Below, piece after piece: positions 39,231 to 49,303 of a stretch of DNA of 64,000 nucleotides. The stretch is from assembly GCA_027886175.1 (NCBI GenBank), contig JAJNNQ010000130.1, positions 12,293,501 through 12,357,500 on the forward strand. The letters run 5' to 3'. The notes below the pieces were generated by a model. The model saw only the letters and a program-made list of their open reading frames with translations, did not search any database and was not told the origin of the DNA. Position 1 is the first letter of the stretch, and each line of letters begins with the position of its first letter. Made by a program: the position numbers and the translations under genes. Source of the DNA: Phylloscopus collybita. Taxonomy: Eukaryota; Chordata; Aves; Passeriformes; Phylloscopidae.

Positions 39231-40579
39231 GGTTCACCCACCCAAGAGTAACAATCTGAATATCTGTAAAGTATTTACACTATTCTCAAACACCCAGAAC
39301 AACCATGATTTTCTATTCAACTTCCAAGCCATTCCAAACCACAAACAATTTAATATTAGCACCATTTAAACACATCTAGCTACAGCACAGCCAAACCCTA
39401 GCTCAGCCTTGCATGTTCAGTCTTCTCATTGTTTCTTTATAACATCTGAACTGAGATAATCCATTCCCAAGTACTTGAGGAAAATGAAGCTTTCTGTTAT
39501 AGTCTTCATACTGGCTAGATCAAGGCAGTGGCTTTCTGCGGATATTGAACAAAAAAAGGGGGATATTTCTAAAGCTTGTATGCAACCATCACCACTCAAC
39601 CATGGCATAAAGTTTCTTAAATTCTTAGATTTCAGCCTGTCTTTAGCTGAAGCAAATCCCCTACTGCTTCACCCTTTAAAAAATAAAATATCTTTCATCA
39701 ATATGCATAGAGGACTTCAAGGTTCCAAAAATATTACCTCTAGAGCAGTTATTTTCTACTCAGCTTTATTTAATCATTTATTATGCCTTGATTTTTAGTG
39801 TTTTCAGAGCCATACCAATAAGTGGAAAGCAGAGGTTGGCTTTTGTTGACCGAAAACATACCCCAGTGCTAAAGTTCAATGTCTGGTACTGCTTTGAAGG
39901 GAAATGCATACACAGTAACACTCCAAAGTACCATGCTACAGTGCTCTAAGCCTACATGAACCCCTTGATTGAGGCATCCTGGCGGAGTTTTGGTGTTTTT
40001 AAGGCTTGTGTAAGGATAGGGAGCCTTTGTAGCACATGGGAGCAATGATCTGGCCGTGCCACACACAGCTGACCCAGACTCCTCAGCAGGGGAAGCTCTG
40101 GTCCAGACATCACCTGATTAGCCCAGATTTCCTACTGCCATTCTCTACCCAGTTTTCATTGCCTTTCAGCACCAACACACCACAAAAGAGCTCAAAACCT
40201 CATCCACCATGCCTCAAGCACAGCTGCCCAGGGGTTCCAGGGATTCCCAGTGCCTTTTCCCAAGCCCAGCCCACAGCCACAAGCTCCCTGACTCGCCACC
40301 AGCTTCACTCACTCTGCCAGACCCACTTGATCCTGGCTGCAGCTCACGCCCCCCAGGCCTTTCCTTCTCCCCCCTGCATTCAAAGCCCTCCCCTCATCCA
40401 CCACACTGACCCTACCCAGCTGTGCCATCAACCTTGCCCTGCCTGGGGCAGCTCCCCCCACACACTCCCATTAAGCCAAGGGCTGGTCTGAAGACTTTGG
40501 GTGCTACTCAAGTAGAGTCACTTCAAGTTAAGTTTTTAAAAAGCTCCCGTCAGAAGAATTCAGTAGTGGCTCTAAGCCT
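39231..40579. other. Non-coding spacer with a C-rich patch
   Basis: No gene recognised. 40040-40480 is markedly C-rich on the plus strand (many CCC and CCAG words) and opens a 151-codon proline/serine/histidine-rich frame (40036-40491). It has no recognisable domain and is best treated as compositional. Confidence 0.6.
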
Positions 40580-40815
40580 CCTCCAGCCTGGTGCTGAAAA
40601 TTCCAGGGATGGGGCATCCACAGCTTCTCTAAGCAACCTGTTCCAGTGTCTCATCATCCTCACAGCAAAGAATTTCTTCCCAATAGCTAGGTGAAATCTA
40701 CCCTCTTTCAGTTTAAAGCCATTTCCCCTTGTCCTATCACATACCCTTGTAAAAAATCCATCTCCACACCACTTGCAGTTCCTTCAGGTACTGGAAGGCC
40801 TTCCCAGAACCTTGT
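40580..40815 (-). mobile_element. CR1 LINE fragment, minus orientation
   Basis: Reverse complement of CR1 3' sequence. Plus-strand landmarks are GGATGGGGCATCCACAGC near 40607, AACCTGTTCCAGTGTCTC near 40637, CCATTTCCCCTTGTCCTATC near 40720 and AGGTACTGGAAGGCC near 40786. It is 5'-truncated, and no tail repeat is obvious at its lower-coordinate end. Confidence 0.9.
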
Positions 40816-40834
40816 CATGAGTGGAGGGAAAAAA

Positions 40835-40990
40835 CCTCCACCTTAACAAGGGCTTATAGGACAAGAGGAAATGTACTCCAGCAGTGGTTCAGATTGAATT
40901 GATGGTCAGGCATTTGAACAGTCTGCCCAGGGAAGTTATAGAATCACCATCCCCAGAAGTGCTCAAAAATGTGGATTAATGGTAGATTGC
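40835..40990 (+). mobile_element. CR1 LINE fragment, plus orientation
   Basis: Short CR1 segment in the direct orientation (TAGGACAAGAGGAAATG near 40857, CAGTCTGCCCAGGGAAG near 40920, ATCACCATCCCC near 40943). It covers part of the same consensus interval as the minus-strand fragment just to its left, so the two can fold on each other. Confidence 0.8.
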
Positions 40991-41028
40991 AGCTTTCCTG
41001 GAGAGCTCCTTTCTTACAGCAGCCCTCT

Positions 41029-41550
41029 TGCTAGAGAGTAGGAATGAGCTAGGAGACACAGACTCCTTGTTTTTCACAGCATGCAAAGGGCCCTGGTTTA
41101 TTCCTCTTTACAGCTCAGCCACCCTGACCCCAACCATTCACTGACTCTGCCTGCAGCAAGCTCCTGCTGTAGGGTTCCCTTACAGCCTCTGACTGCTGGT
41201 TATTGCCTGCTGAGCTCTGACTGCAGGGATCAGTTTGCAGGCTCTGACTGCAGCTTTTACCCAGCCAGACTGTGACTGCAGGTTCCAACAACAGGCTCTG
41301 ACTGCAGACCCAGACTGACCTCACTGCAGGGATTCTCTCTCTCCATCCCTCTTCCTCAAGGTTCCTCCTCCTTCATGATTCCCCCTCAGCACCTAACCCC
41401 CTCCCTTTTATCACGCTTGTCTTTATTGGCTACAGCTGTGACTCATCAGGGGTGAGGCTGAATTTGGTAATTAACACAGCTGTTACTTATCAGGGACAAG
41501 GTCACCTGTATTCCCTTCTCCTACACTCCTTCTCCCCACCTTACTCTGCA
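41029..41550 (-). mobile_element. Probable solo LTR, minus orientation (family E)
   Basis: On the minus strand there is a TATA-like TGATAAAAGG (plus 41405-41414), and about 305 nt further on an AATAAA signal (plus TTTATT 41097-41102), the order and spacing of an LTR U3-R. The U3-like part holds two direct copies of ACAGCTGTKACTYATCAGGG (plus 41432-41452 and 41476-41496), like enhancer repeats with AP-1-like TGAGTCA cores on the minus strand. A CTCTGACTGCAG-type word recurs at 41180-41310. Candidate termini TG...CA exist but no target duplication is readable, so the ends are uncertain. I do not recognise the family by name. Confidence 0.5.
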
Positions 41551-43441
41551 CCAGCTCACCTTTTGGTATTAAAATATAAATTGATAAGCTGTCTCCAGGC
41601 AGTGTTCCTGTGCCATCCAAGTTTTCCTCTGTTGCTGCAGAGATCCTTCAATAACTTGTCGAGAGATGGTGTGGCTGTGTAAAGAGCTGTTCACCCCTAC
41701 ATCTAATTTTAAATGGACATACATGCCACTTTCATTTCTTTCAGCTCAGCCTACCATTTGCCCTTTCATGTTCTCCTTTAAGCCACTGTGAATTCAAAGC
41801 TATTTCAGAGCATTATTGTAGCAATCTGCATATAAAAGGCTGCATGTCCTACAGAGGGTTCAGCTGCATTTAAAAGAACCCCAACCTCTTCCATTGAAGA
41901 AAAAATTAGAAGTTAATCCCACAACTAAGATTCAGTAAAGTTACTATATTTTTCACCTGATGTGAACAGTCTGTGGATTCATAAAGCCACCAGAAAATTG
42001 TCTAAGCTGCTGCACTAAGTCAGTCTGAGTACATAAAAAAATGTAGCTGCTACAAGGAAATCATGGCTTTAAAGCTTGCTGCAGGCTTGGGTGCTCAGCC
42101 AGGGCTCCTTGTAAAACCCAATAATGAATGGTGTAACATTGCTTGGGCCTGACAGTATCACATCACACTACTATTTAACAAAATTGAGATACAGGAATTA
42201 TAGCCACAAGTTCTATACATGTGGCATCACAGAAATAGGGTTTTTTTCATAATATGCCTTATGCTGAGTTAACCTCATGTAAGTTATCAAAATGCTAAAA
42301 GTCATCTGAGTGTTTTTGATTTACCTTACTTGGTTTACATACTCATCTTAAAATATCTCTGATAATTAGAAATATCTATTATTTTAAGTTTAAAGTTGAG
42401 CTGCAAAGGGTCACAGGACTTGAGGAACATGACCTCCAATTAAAATTGAAATATTCCCAAAATAACCATGAGTGCTGGTTGTACCAATTTTCTGGGATTA
42501 TTTTCTAGAGGTGTTTTACCTACTGCACACTTTGTCCTTCTCCAAGTCTCTAACTTTCCTATTTTTGGGTTATATTTCTGGGAATTATGTTTCTGGGATT
42601 ATGTTTCAGAGGTGGTTTCCCTACCACACAGCTTTTTCTTCTCTCTATTTTTTCCAGTCTCTTTCCCCACCTCCCCCCTACCGAGCTGCCATCAAACTCT
42701 CCTTCACACCAGTCACTTTTCAGTTCTCCTTAGGATCACACTCCTTCATCACCCTCTTCCTTCTTCATGAGTTTGGACAGCCTGTGGGGATTGTTTGCAG
42801 AGGAGAGTAAAGGTGCTGGGAAAGCAGCTCCAGCAGAGCTGCCTTTTGCCTTTCCTGCTCCCTTCTGCAAAAGCAGCCAGGCAGTCCACCCTCCCCGTGG
42901 GACACACTGCAGACAAGCCCACGCCTTCCTGTTTTTCTAGGAAGAGCCTGGTAATCGATGTTTGGCTGAGAAAAGCATCACAACAACTTAAAACCAGTAT
43001 TATGGATGATACCAAGGATTCAAGAACTTGCATCCTGGATATTTAGAAGTGCGGAGATTTATGACTTTTCTATAAAGCTGTATTGTGAAGAGACTGGAAA
43101 TCCAAGATTTCATTTTAAAAATGGAAAAGATACCGTAACAACTTAGGGAAATCAGTTTAAAAAAACCAGGAATGGTACAACTACCATCTCTGTACTAATA
43201 TCTTCTTAGAAATAAAAGGTATGTCTGTTAATGCTGATCATTTTTTTTCTTTTCTTTGAGAAAGATCTTCATTTCTAAATTCTAAGAAAGATTTTTTAAT
43301 ACAGGTTCAGCTCTGATTAAATTTTTCTAGGACAAATAGCAGTAGTGAAATTAGTAACAATGCTGCTTTACTTATAAACATAATTTAAAGCATGTCTCTG
43401 ATTCTATGCAGTTCCAGTGTGAGCATGTGTTGGTAAATATT
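41551..43441. other. Non-coding spacer with a 101-bp diverged tandem duplication
   Basis: No gene recognised. 42490-42661 holds two diverged copies of a segment beginning TTCTGGGATTAT, spaced 101 bp apart. A pyrimidine-rich stretch lies at 42630-42770. Confidence 0.65.
42490..42661 (+). repeat. Diverged tandem duplication, period 101 bp
   Basis: Copy 1 (from 42490) and copy 2 (from 42591) share TTCTGGGATTAT, AGAGGTG, TTT.CCTAC.ACAC and a CTTCTC...AGTCTC end. Inside it, TTCTGGGAATTATG and TTCTGGGATTATG also sit side by side. Similarity is roughly three quarters by eye. Confidence 0.65.
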
Positions 43442-44547
43442 TGTAGAGGGCTGACCCTGGCTGGGTGCCAGGCACCCACCAGAGCCACTCCATCGCTCTT
43501 CTCTGCAACTGGACAGGGAGAAAAAGTATATGAAGGGTTCATGGTTTGAAACAAGGACTGGGAGAGATCACCCACCAAACACTGTCCCAGGCAAAACATA
43601 CTCAAATTGGGAATATTAATTTAATTTATTAATAAAAAATCAGCATAAGGAAAAGGAAAATCTTAAAAACACCTTCCCATTATCCCTCCCTTCTTCCCCA
43701 CTCTACCTCCTCCCCTGCAGCTGAGCAGAGAGAAGGAGGAGGGAGTTTAAGCTCAGCTCATCACACCTTGCTTCTGCTGCTGCTCAAGGCGAGGAATCCT
43801 TCCCGTGCTCCAGAATGGGGTCTCTCCCACAGGAGACAATTCTCCACTAACTTCTCCAGTGTGAGTCCATCCCAAAGGCAATAGCTCTCTGCAAACTGCT
43901 GCAACATAAGTCACTCTTCCACAGGGTACACCTTCTGGTGTCCTTCAGGCATGGCTTTCTCCAGTGTGGATCCTGAACAGGGTCACAAGTCCTAGAAGAA
44001 ACCTGCTCTAGCACCAGCTCCTCTCTCCAGGGGTCTACAGGTCCTTGCCAGGAGCCTGCTCCAGCGTGGGTCACCATGGGTCTCCAGAGGCTGCAGGTGG
44101 ATCTCTGCATCCCTGTGGATCCCCATGGGCTGCAGGGACACAGCTGTCTCACCATGATCATCATCACAGCCTGCAGGGGAATCCCAGCTATGGTGCCTGG
44201 AACACCTCCTGTGCCTCCTTCTGCACTGACCTGGGTATCTGCAGAGTTGTTCCTCTCACATCATCTCATCCTGCTCTTCTCTGGCCACAATTACAACTAT
44301 GCAATAGTTTTTTTGTTTTGTTTTGTTTTGTTTTCCTTTTGTCTTAAGTCTGCTATCACAGAGATGTTACCACCAATTCTAATTGTCCCGGCCTTGGCCA
44401 GTAGCACATCTGTTTGGAGACAGCTAGCATTGGCTCTGCTGTTCATGGAGGAAGCTTCCAGCAGCTTCTCACAGAAGCCACACCTGTAGCCTCCCCTCCT
44501 CCCTCCACCCCAGTACCAAAACCTGGCCACACTAACTCAATACAACA
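43442..44547 (-). mobile_element. Solo ERV LTR, minus orientation (family C)
   Basis: A 1.1-kb avian ERV LTR that I recognise well. On the plus strand it runs from TGTAGAGGGCTGACCCTGG through GGCACCCACCAGAGCCACTCC, a region of imperfect repeats of a CTCCAGYGTGG word (about 43855-44075), GGCCTTGGCCAGTAGCACATC near 44389 and AAGCTTCCAGCAGCTTCTCACAGAAGCCAC near 44450, to CTCAATACAACA. On its own (minus) strand it begins TGTTGTATTGAG and ends ...CTACA, with AATAAA at plus 43625-43630. No internal retroviral genes adjoin it. Target duplications are not clear, and an A25 run begins 8 nt beyond the right end. Confidence 0.9.
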
Positions 44548-44555
44548 TGTATTAC

Positions 44556-44580
44556 AAAAAAAAAAAAAAAAAAAAAAAAA
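44556..44580. repeat. Poly-A run (25 nt)
   Basis: Uninterrupted A just right of the family C LTR. It does not belong to the LTR as I know it. Confidence 0.9.
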
Positions 44581-45253
44581 GCTGGTAAAATGATTACAAG
44601 TAGGAGGAGGGGATTTCTCAGAAGATTATGACAGGCAGCATTCAATCCTGATTAAAAGTGTTTTCTTGCTTGTTATTTGCAAATGACATAACTTCCCTTT
44701 ATTTTAGAATCCCATATATTTAAAAAAAAAAAAAATAGTAACTTCAGGCTTTTAGCATGGAGACATTGAAGCATATGGTAATCCCAGTCCCAAACACTAA
44801 AATGTGTCTGTCTGTGCCAACTCTTAATTACCAGCTCATTAACACTCAGGTGTCAATTGCTGATGGCAAAGGCAGCACTCAGTTGGCCTGGTTTCTGTCA
44901 TGCACAATGTAATTAAATTGACCTCTGCCAAAGGAGCCCTGTAGTTGCCTGATACCACTTGGACACCCATTGCTGCGCTAATCACAATCGTGTAATTTAG
45001 TGAATCACAGAGTGTAATGAGGGAAAGGCTCCGGAGAGCACCAAATTGCACTTGCATATGTAATAATGACTTTAAGGACAATTAGGGAAATGGTGGCTGC
45101 TCTGTTTTCTTCCAAGCTAATAATGAGCTGCAGTAACTACTTGAGTGTCTATTGTTGATTTAAAACTTTAGCTGCTGTTTTCTGATTCAAAATAATGGTT
45201 AAAAGTAACTAAAATGTTTAAAAAAAAGAAAAAAGAAATGAAAATAAATCTTC
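44581..45253. other. Non-coding spacer containing the best conserved-element candidate
   Basis: Between two LTR sequences. Apart from 44820-45140, described separately, nothing is recognised. Confidence 0.65.
44820..45140. promoter_or_regulatory. Candidate conserved non-coding element
   Basis: About 320 nt of complex, non-repetitive sequence dense in homeodomain-type motifs: CTTAATTACC, GTAATTAAATTG, GCTAATCACAATCG, GTAATTTAGTG, ACAATTAGG and GCTAATAATGAGCTG. It keeps CpGs in an AT-rich setting and sits as a clean island between two transposon-rich stretches. An 80-codon minus frame crosses it but ignores the motif structure. The texture matches deeply conserved developmental enhancers. This is inference from pattern only. 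Confidence 0.4.
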
Positions 45254-45390
45254 TGGTGCTTTTGGTTGGGGTAGAGTTAATTTTCTTCAAAGTAGCTGGT
45301 GTGGGGATGTGTTTTTGGATTTCTGCTGTGAAGAGGGTTGATAATTCTGGGATGCTTTTGTTATTTCTGAGCAATGCTTACAGAAATGGA
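45254..45390 (+). mobile_element. Truncated ERV LTR (family B, 5' part)
   Basis: Matches the first about 140 nt of the LTR at 2141-2655 (GGGGTAGAGTTAATTTTC, TGTGTTTTTGGATTTCTGC, GTTATTTCTGAGCA) and then stops before the TATA region. It abuts the CR1 at about 45428. No 3' half is found nearby. Confidence 0.6.
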
Positions 45391-45427
45391 CATGTCACTT
45401 CCCTGGTAAAGGCTCCAGCTTTGGCAC

Positions 45428-45503
45428 CAGCATCTGCATGTGACTTCACCTTGAGTGCTGTATCCTGTTTTAGGCACCAGAATGTCAGAAATATAAAAAG
45501 CTT
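45428..45503 (+). mobile_element. CR1 LINE, segment 1 of 3 of one interrupted copy
   Basis: CR1 text CACCTTGAGTGCTGTATCC, GTTTTAGGCACCAGAATGTC and ATATAAAAAGC, which breaks off exactly at an LTR start. The reading continues at 45947 with ...AGCTATGAGAAAATGTCC, the expected next CR1 text. The copy is therefore one insertion split by a later LTR. Confidence 0.8.
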
Positions 45504-45946
45504 TGTCCTGGTTCTGGCCAGGACAGGGTTAATTTTTGCAGTAGCCAGGAGGGGCCATGGCTAGGACCCTGAGTTTATTCTATACTACCCCACATCCTAC
45601 ACAGGGGGAGGGGAGGAGGAGGAGGAGAAGGATCCCTTTCAGTCGGGCCAGTGGCGAAACGAGTGGCGAGGGCAGTGCCGGGTTCTGCGTGGTGAAAAGT
45701 CACACGTGAACAATTCACCTCTCTTCTGCACTCTGGTATCATTATTGTTTCTGTTATGTTTGGTTTTATTTCATTGCTGCTTCCAGAAACTGTTCTTGTT
45801 CCAATCCATGATCTTTACCTTTTGTGTCTCCTCTCCAGCCCTCCAGAGGAGAAGGGAAGGAGGATGGGGAGCCAGGGAGCAGCACGTGGTTGGGAGTGTT
45901 TCAGTGGGAAGGCTCCACTGGGGAATACCATTGCTAAACCACCATA
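45504..45946 (+). mobile_element. Solo ERV LTR inside CR1 (family A, copy 1)
   Basis: Starts TGTCCTGGTTCTGGCCAGG and ends AAATACC-type text through GCTAAACCACCATA. The interior shares TTATTTCATTGCTGCTTCC and CTGTTCTTGTTCCAATCC with the copy at 49304-49803. It is flanked by AGCTT (45499-45503) and AGCTA (45947-45951), a five-base target duplication with one change. CR1 reads continuously across it when it is skipped. Length about 443 bp; no internal genes. Confidence 0.85.
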
Positions 45947-46166
45947 AGCTATGAGAAAATGTCCAGATCAGGGCTACAAAGATGGTGAACAGTCTCTAGG
46001 GAAAGCTAAATGAGGAGCAGCTGAAGTCACTGTGCTTATTCAGCCTGGAGGAGAAGAGGCTGAGGAGACTGCAGAAGAGGGGCCTCAAAACTGTCAACAG
46101 CTTCCTGACAAGGCAAAGAGGAGGGGCAGGTACAGATCTCTTCTCTCTGGTGGGCAGTGGCAGGAT
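45947..46166 (+). mobile_element. CR1 LINE, segment 2 of 3
   Basis: Continues the CR1 of 45428-45503: GGGCTACAAAGATGGTGAAC, TATTCAGCCTGGAGGAGAAG, GAGGAGGGGCAGGTACAGATC and TCTCTGGTGGGCAGTGG. It ends at the target duplication AGGAT (46162-46166) of the second inserted LTR. Confidence 0.9.
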
Positions 46167-47043
46167 TGTTGCAACCCACCTCTGAGGCAGGGCAATCAGG
46201 TTCATTGTTAAAGGATCCCCTGGGTTGGCTTAAAGTGAAATGGTGCTAAATAACCGAGCAACAAATTTTATTAGATCAACTGCTTTGCAACAGTAACTGG
46301 GGGTGAAAAAAGTAATGGATTGCAAAAGGGGTGTATACCCATCCTGGGATGTGTGGTCACCCTAAGAGAGGATATTGTAAAGGGAGAAGTAAGGAAAGAG
46401 AGGTAGAAGAAGAGCTAGAGGGATATCCCCACCTGTGGTACCAGCAATGCATGGGCGATTTTTGTCTGGGGTTGCAACACACAGTCTAAGTCCATTTGGG
46501 ATAGGGGTCAATGTACACATCAAAAACTGGGGGATTTATAAACCTGGGTTTTTTTGTTGGTTGGGGTTTTTTGTTTGTTTGTGGGTTTTTTGTTTTTGTT
46601 GTTGTTGTTTTGTTTTTGTTTTTGTTTGTGGGTTTTGTTTGTTTATTTGTTGGGGTTTTTTTGTTTGTTGGTTTGGTGCTTTGTTTTGTTTTGTTTTGTT
46701 TTGTTTTGTTTTGTTTTGTTTTGTTTTGTTTTCCCACAAAAATTTCCTACCCTGGAAGCAGTTCTGGGCATGCATCTTCTTGGGAGATTCTGGAAATCTG
46801 GTGGCATCGAGGAGATGGGGAGGTTGTGTTGCATGTCTGTGCATCCAGGTGTGCCTGGACAAAGCTTCTGAACAAAGTTCCCAGGTAAACCTCCTGAGTT
46901 TTGAGGCTGCACAGTGCTGGCTCACGGTGTAGGAGACAGACTGACATGTTTGCTACTCCTCAGGATCTATTTCTTAATGACAGTGTAAAAACCAGCTTGT
47001 TTAAAGCAAAGTTTAGCCATAAAGGTCCAAGTGGTTTACTACA
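46167..47043 (-). mobile_element. Solo ERV LTR inside CR1, minus orientation (family D)
   Basis: An 877-bp insertion with TG...CA ends (plus TGTTGCAACCC ... GGTTTACTACA). It is flanked by AGGAT (46162-46166) and AGGAC (47044-47048), a five-base target duplication with one change. CR1 text is continuous across it. Transcription signals favour the minus strand: a TATA-like TTTATAAA at 46535-46542, then about 265 nt on an AATAAA (plus TTTATT 46267-46272) and a 100-nt U5-like end. A T/G tract with (TTTTG)n has expanded inside it (46545-46735). No internal genes. The family is not named. Confidence 0.75.
46545..46735. repeat. T/G tract ending in (TTTTG)n within the LTR
   Basis: About 190 nt of T/G, finishing with roughly eleven TTTTG units (about 46674-46732). 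It lies upstream (minus sense) of the LTR's TATA-like box. Open frames of up to 165 codons across it are artefacts. Confidence 0.9.
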
Positions 47044-47299
47044 AGGACACAAGGGAATGGCATGAAACTGTCAGGGGAGGTTTAAGCTGTTTCTTCACCC
47101 AGAGGTGGTGGGGCCCTGGAAGAGATTCCCCTGGGCAGTGATCACAGCACCAAGCCTGACAGAGTTCAAGAAGTGTTTGAAAAGTACTCTCAGGCACAGG
47201 GTGTGACTTCTAGAGTGCCCTGTGCAGGGCCAGGAACTGGATTTAGATGATCCTTGTATGTCACTCCCAACTCATATATTCTGTGATTCTATGATCTGA
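47044..47299 (+). mobile_element. CR1 LINE, segment 3 of 3 (3' end)
   Basis: Resumes with AGGACACAAGGGAATGG, then CAGGGGAGGTTTAAGCTG, GTGCAGGGCCAGGAACTGG, GATGATCCTTGTATG and ends in a CR1 tail, TTCTGTGATTCTATGATCTG. The 3' end type (GCAGGGCCAGGA...) differs from the CR1 at 30982-31604, so the two belong to different CR1 subfamilies. Confidence 0.9.
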
Positions 47300-47460
47300 T
47301 TGATTTGTATGAACACAATTACTTGGTTCAGCCAAGATTTAAATAATGAGGCTTTCTCTGGCCAGCATAGAGCTTCTGAACTCTTCAGAGAGCTCTCTGC
47401 CTTAGGACTTAGGAAGATGAGGCTTATAAGACTGAGTTTGTTGTATTGAAGTTTTTTCTC

Positions 47461-47540
47461 TTTTCTTTTCTTTTCTTTTCTTTTCTTTTCTTTTCTTTTC
47501 TTTTCTTTTCTTTTCTTTTCTTTTCTTTTCTTTTCTTTTC
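47461..47540. repeat. (TTTTC)16 pentanucleotide microsatellite
   Basis: Sixteen perfect TTTTC units over 80 nt, then a TTG/TTTTG-rich tail to about 47597. A lysine/glutamate-rich minus frame (47272-47676) is only its translation. It is likely to be length-polymorphic. Confidence 0.97.
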
Positions 47541-47599
47541 GTGTTTTTGTTGTTGTTGTTGTTTTGTTTGGTTTTTTGTTTTGTTTTGTTTTTCTTTCA

Positions 47600-49303
47600 T
47601 TTGATGGCCTAAATGAAGCCATCAACATTTGAAGTCTGTGTAATCTTGACCTGCTTCTTGGCCAGGGAAGCAGCACTACCAGTCATTTTCAGCTCTGCTT
47701 CAATTTCAGCTTTCCCTGATACAATTTTCTCTTTCCCTGTATTATTTAGCAGCTTGCTGCCATATCCTAATGGGGTCATCTAATGTTGATGTCTAAGCTT
47801 GAATGGGATCAATCTAGGCTACGACATGCAACAATTCAAACTTGCAAAGTTCCAAAAGGTCAGACACACCTAAACTTGAGTATTTTGTCTTCATTAGTTC
47901 TGAAGGCAAAGAGTCCCCAGACCAATCTCTGTTCCTGAACAAGCACTGAAATTCCAGAATCGATATTTTGGTGAAGAAAAGCTCAAATTTTCAAACTTTT
48001 TTTATCCCTGCTTACCCTCTGTCACCAGGCCATCTTTCCTACACATCTTTTTATGAAGTACAAACAAATTTCACTACCACATAGACTGGGTTCCTGCTTC
48101 TCATTGTTGGGTATTTTCCCTTGTGGTCATTTTTTTTGGTTGTCTAAATACTGCTACTAACTTTTATAATTAAACTGCTACAAGCAGGTGTCCTATGTGC
48201 TATATTTTTACAAATATTGATAAATAACAGCCTGATGTCCACACCCAAGGATGGGTAAGGAAGGATATTTTGTCTTTGTACTGATTCATTGGATGCATTT
48301 CATTAATCAGTAAATCACACAATATGAAACAGATTTTTTTGATACATGTGAGTAAACTTTTTATATATATTACAGAATGCCAAATGTGTTTTTATGGAGA
48401 AATTGGATGGTGTCAATTTTTAACACATGCTGAAATGTAAAAATTCAAGACTGCTGCAAGTATTTTGCATATAATAAAAATCTGCACCTCAGATCTTTCT
48501 TTTACACTGATAGTCAGTGGGATATCTGAGCCCTGAGCTTGTGTAGGATTGATTCAGTTGTCACAGTGAATGGTTAAAAAGCCACCACCAAAGAGTGCAA
48601 GCCATCTGATGAAGAGTTACTGAACTGGGAGAAGAACAAAGAGAAAGTAAAAACTTTAGTTCTCCAAGAGTGAAGTAAATAGATTTGCTGACAACTTTAT
48701 GCAAAACACGTAGAGGGAACAAAATAATTCTAGAGATGTTACAAAATCTAAAGAATAGATGAAAGCATTTTGTGTGATGATGTGTTTATTAAAGATTGTG
48801 AATTCTGGAGAAGTGATCCATCTAACAAAGAGAAAGCAATGCTGTGCAGAGATGAGGAACAAAAGGGAAGGATCCTTCTTGAAGAGTGGCAGGCCATCAA
48901 GGAAAGATACTTGCCAGTGAAGTGCTAACAGATGTAACAGATGAGACTCTAGCAGTTGAAAGTTACACAATCTACAAACAAGTGGAATTCGACATTGTTT
49001 CATGCATAAGCTCCTACCTGCAAAACAGTGCACAGCATGGATTGCATAAATATGCAGCCAAGGGAGACAGAAAAATTCACGGTACCCTCCCAGCAGACAT
49101 CTGTAAGTGTGTCTTGTGTTTGTTGAACAAAGAAAGCTTAATGTTGAAATAAAGATGATGGAAATGCTACATCCACAATTGTGGGAGAAAGGAAGTCAGG
49201 CTCTTATTAACGTTGTAACTTGTTTTTGAGAAACATTGAATATTCCCATCATCCTTTGACCTATGATTGCTCAGAAATTTTTTAAATCATTGTTCAGAGA
49301 CAA
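47600..49303. other. AT-rich non-coding block
   Basis: No gene recognised. Two unremarkable overlapping frames on opposite strands lie at 48656-49033 and 48886-49152; neither has a known domain. Confidence 0.65.

Noticed and set aside
40036..40491. 151-codon proline/serine/histidine-rich frame
   Set aside because: It follows a C-rich patch with low CpG content. It starts with GTG and has no domain or splice support.
43847..44489. Overlapping 100-137 codon frames on both strands
   Set aside because: They lie entirely within the family C LTR, whose repeated CTCCAGYGTGG words keep frames open.
46435..46932. 165-codon frame and several overlapping frames on both strands
   Set aside because: They run through the T/G tract inside an LTR. 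The phenylalanine/valine/glycine or lysine/threonine/asparagine runs are translations of low-complexity DNA.
47272..47676. 134-codon frame with a regular KRKEK pattern
   Set aside because: It is the translation of the (TTTTC)n array plus CR1 tail.
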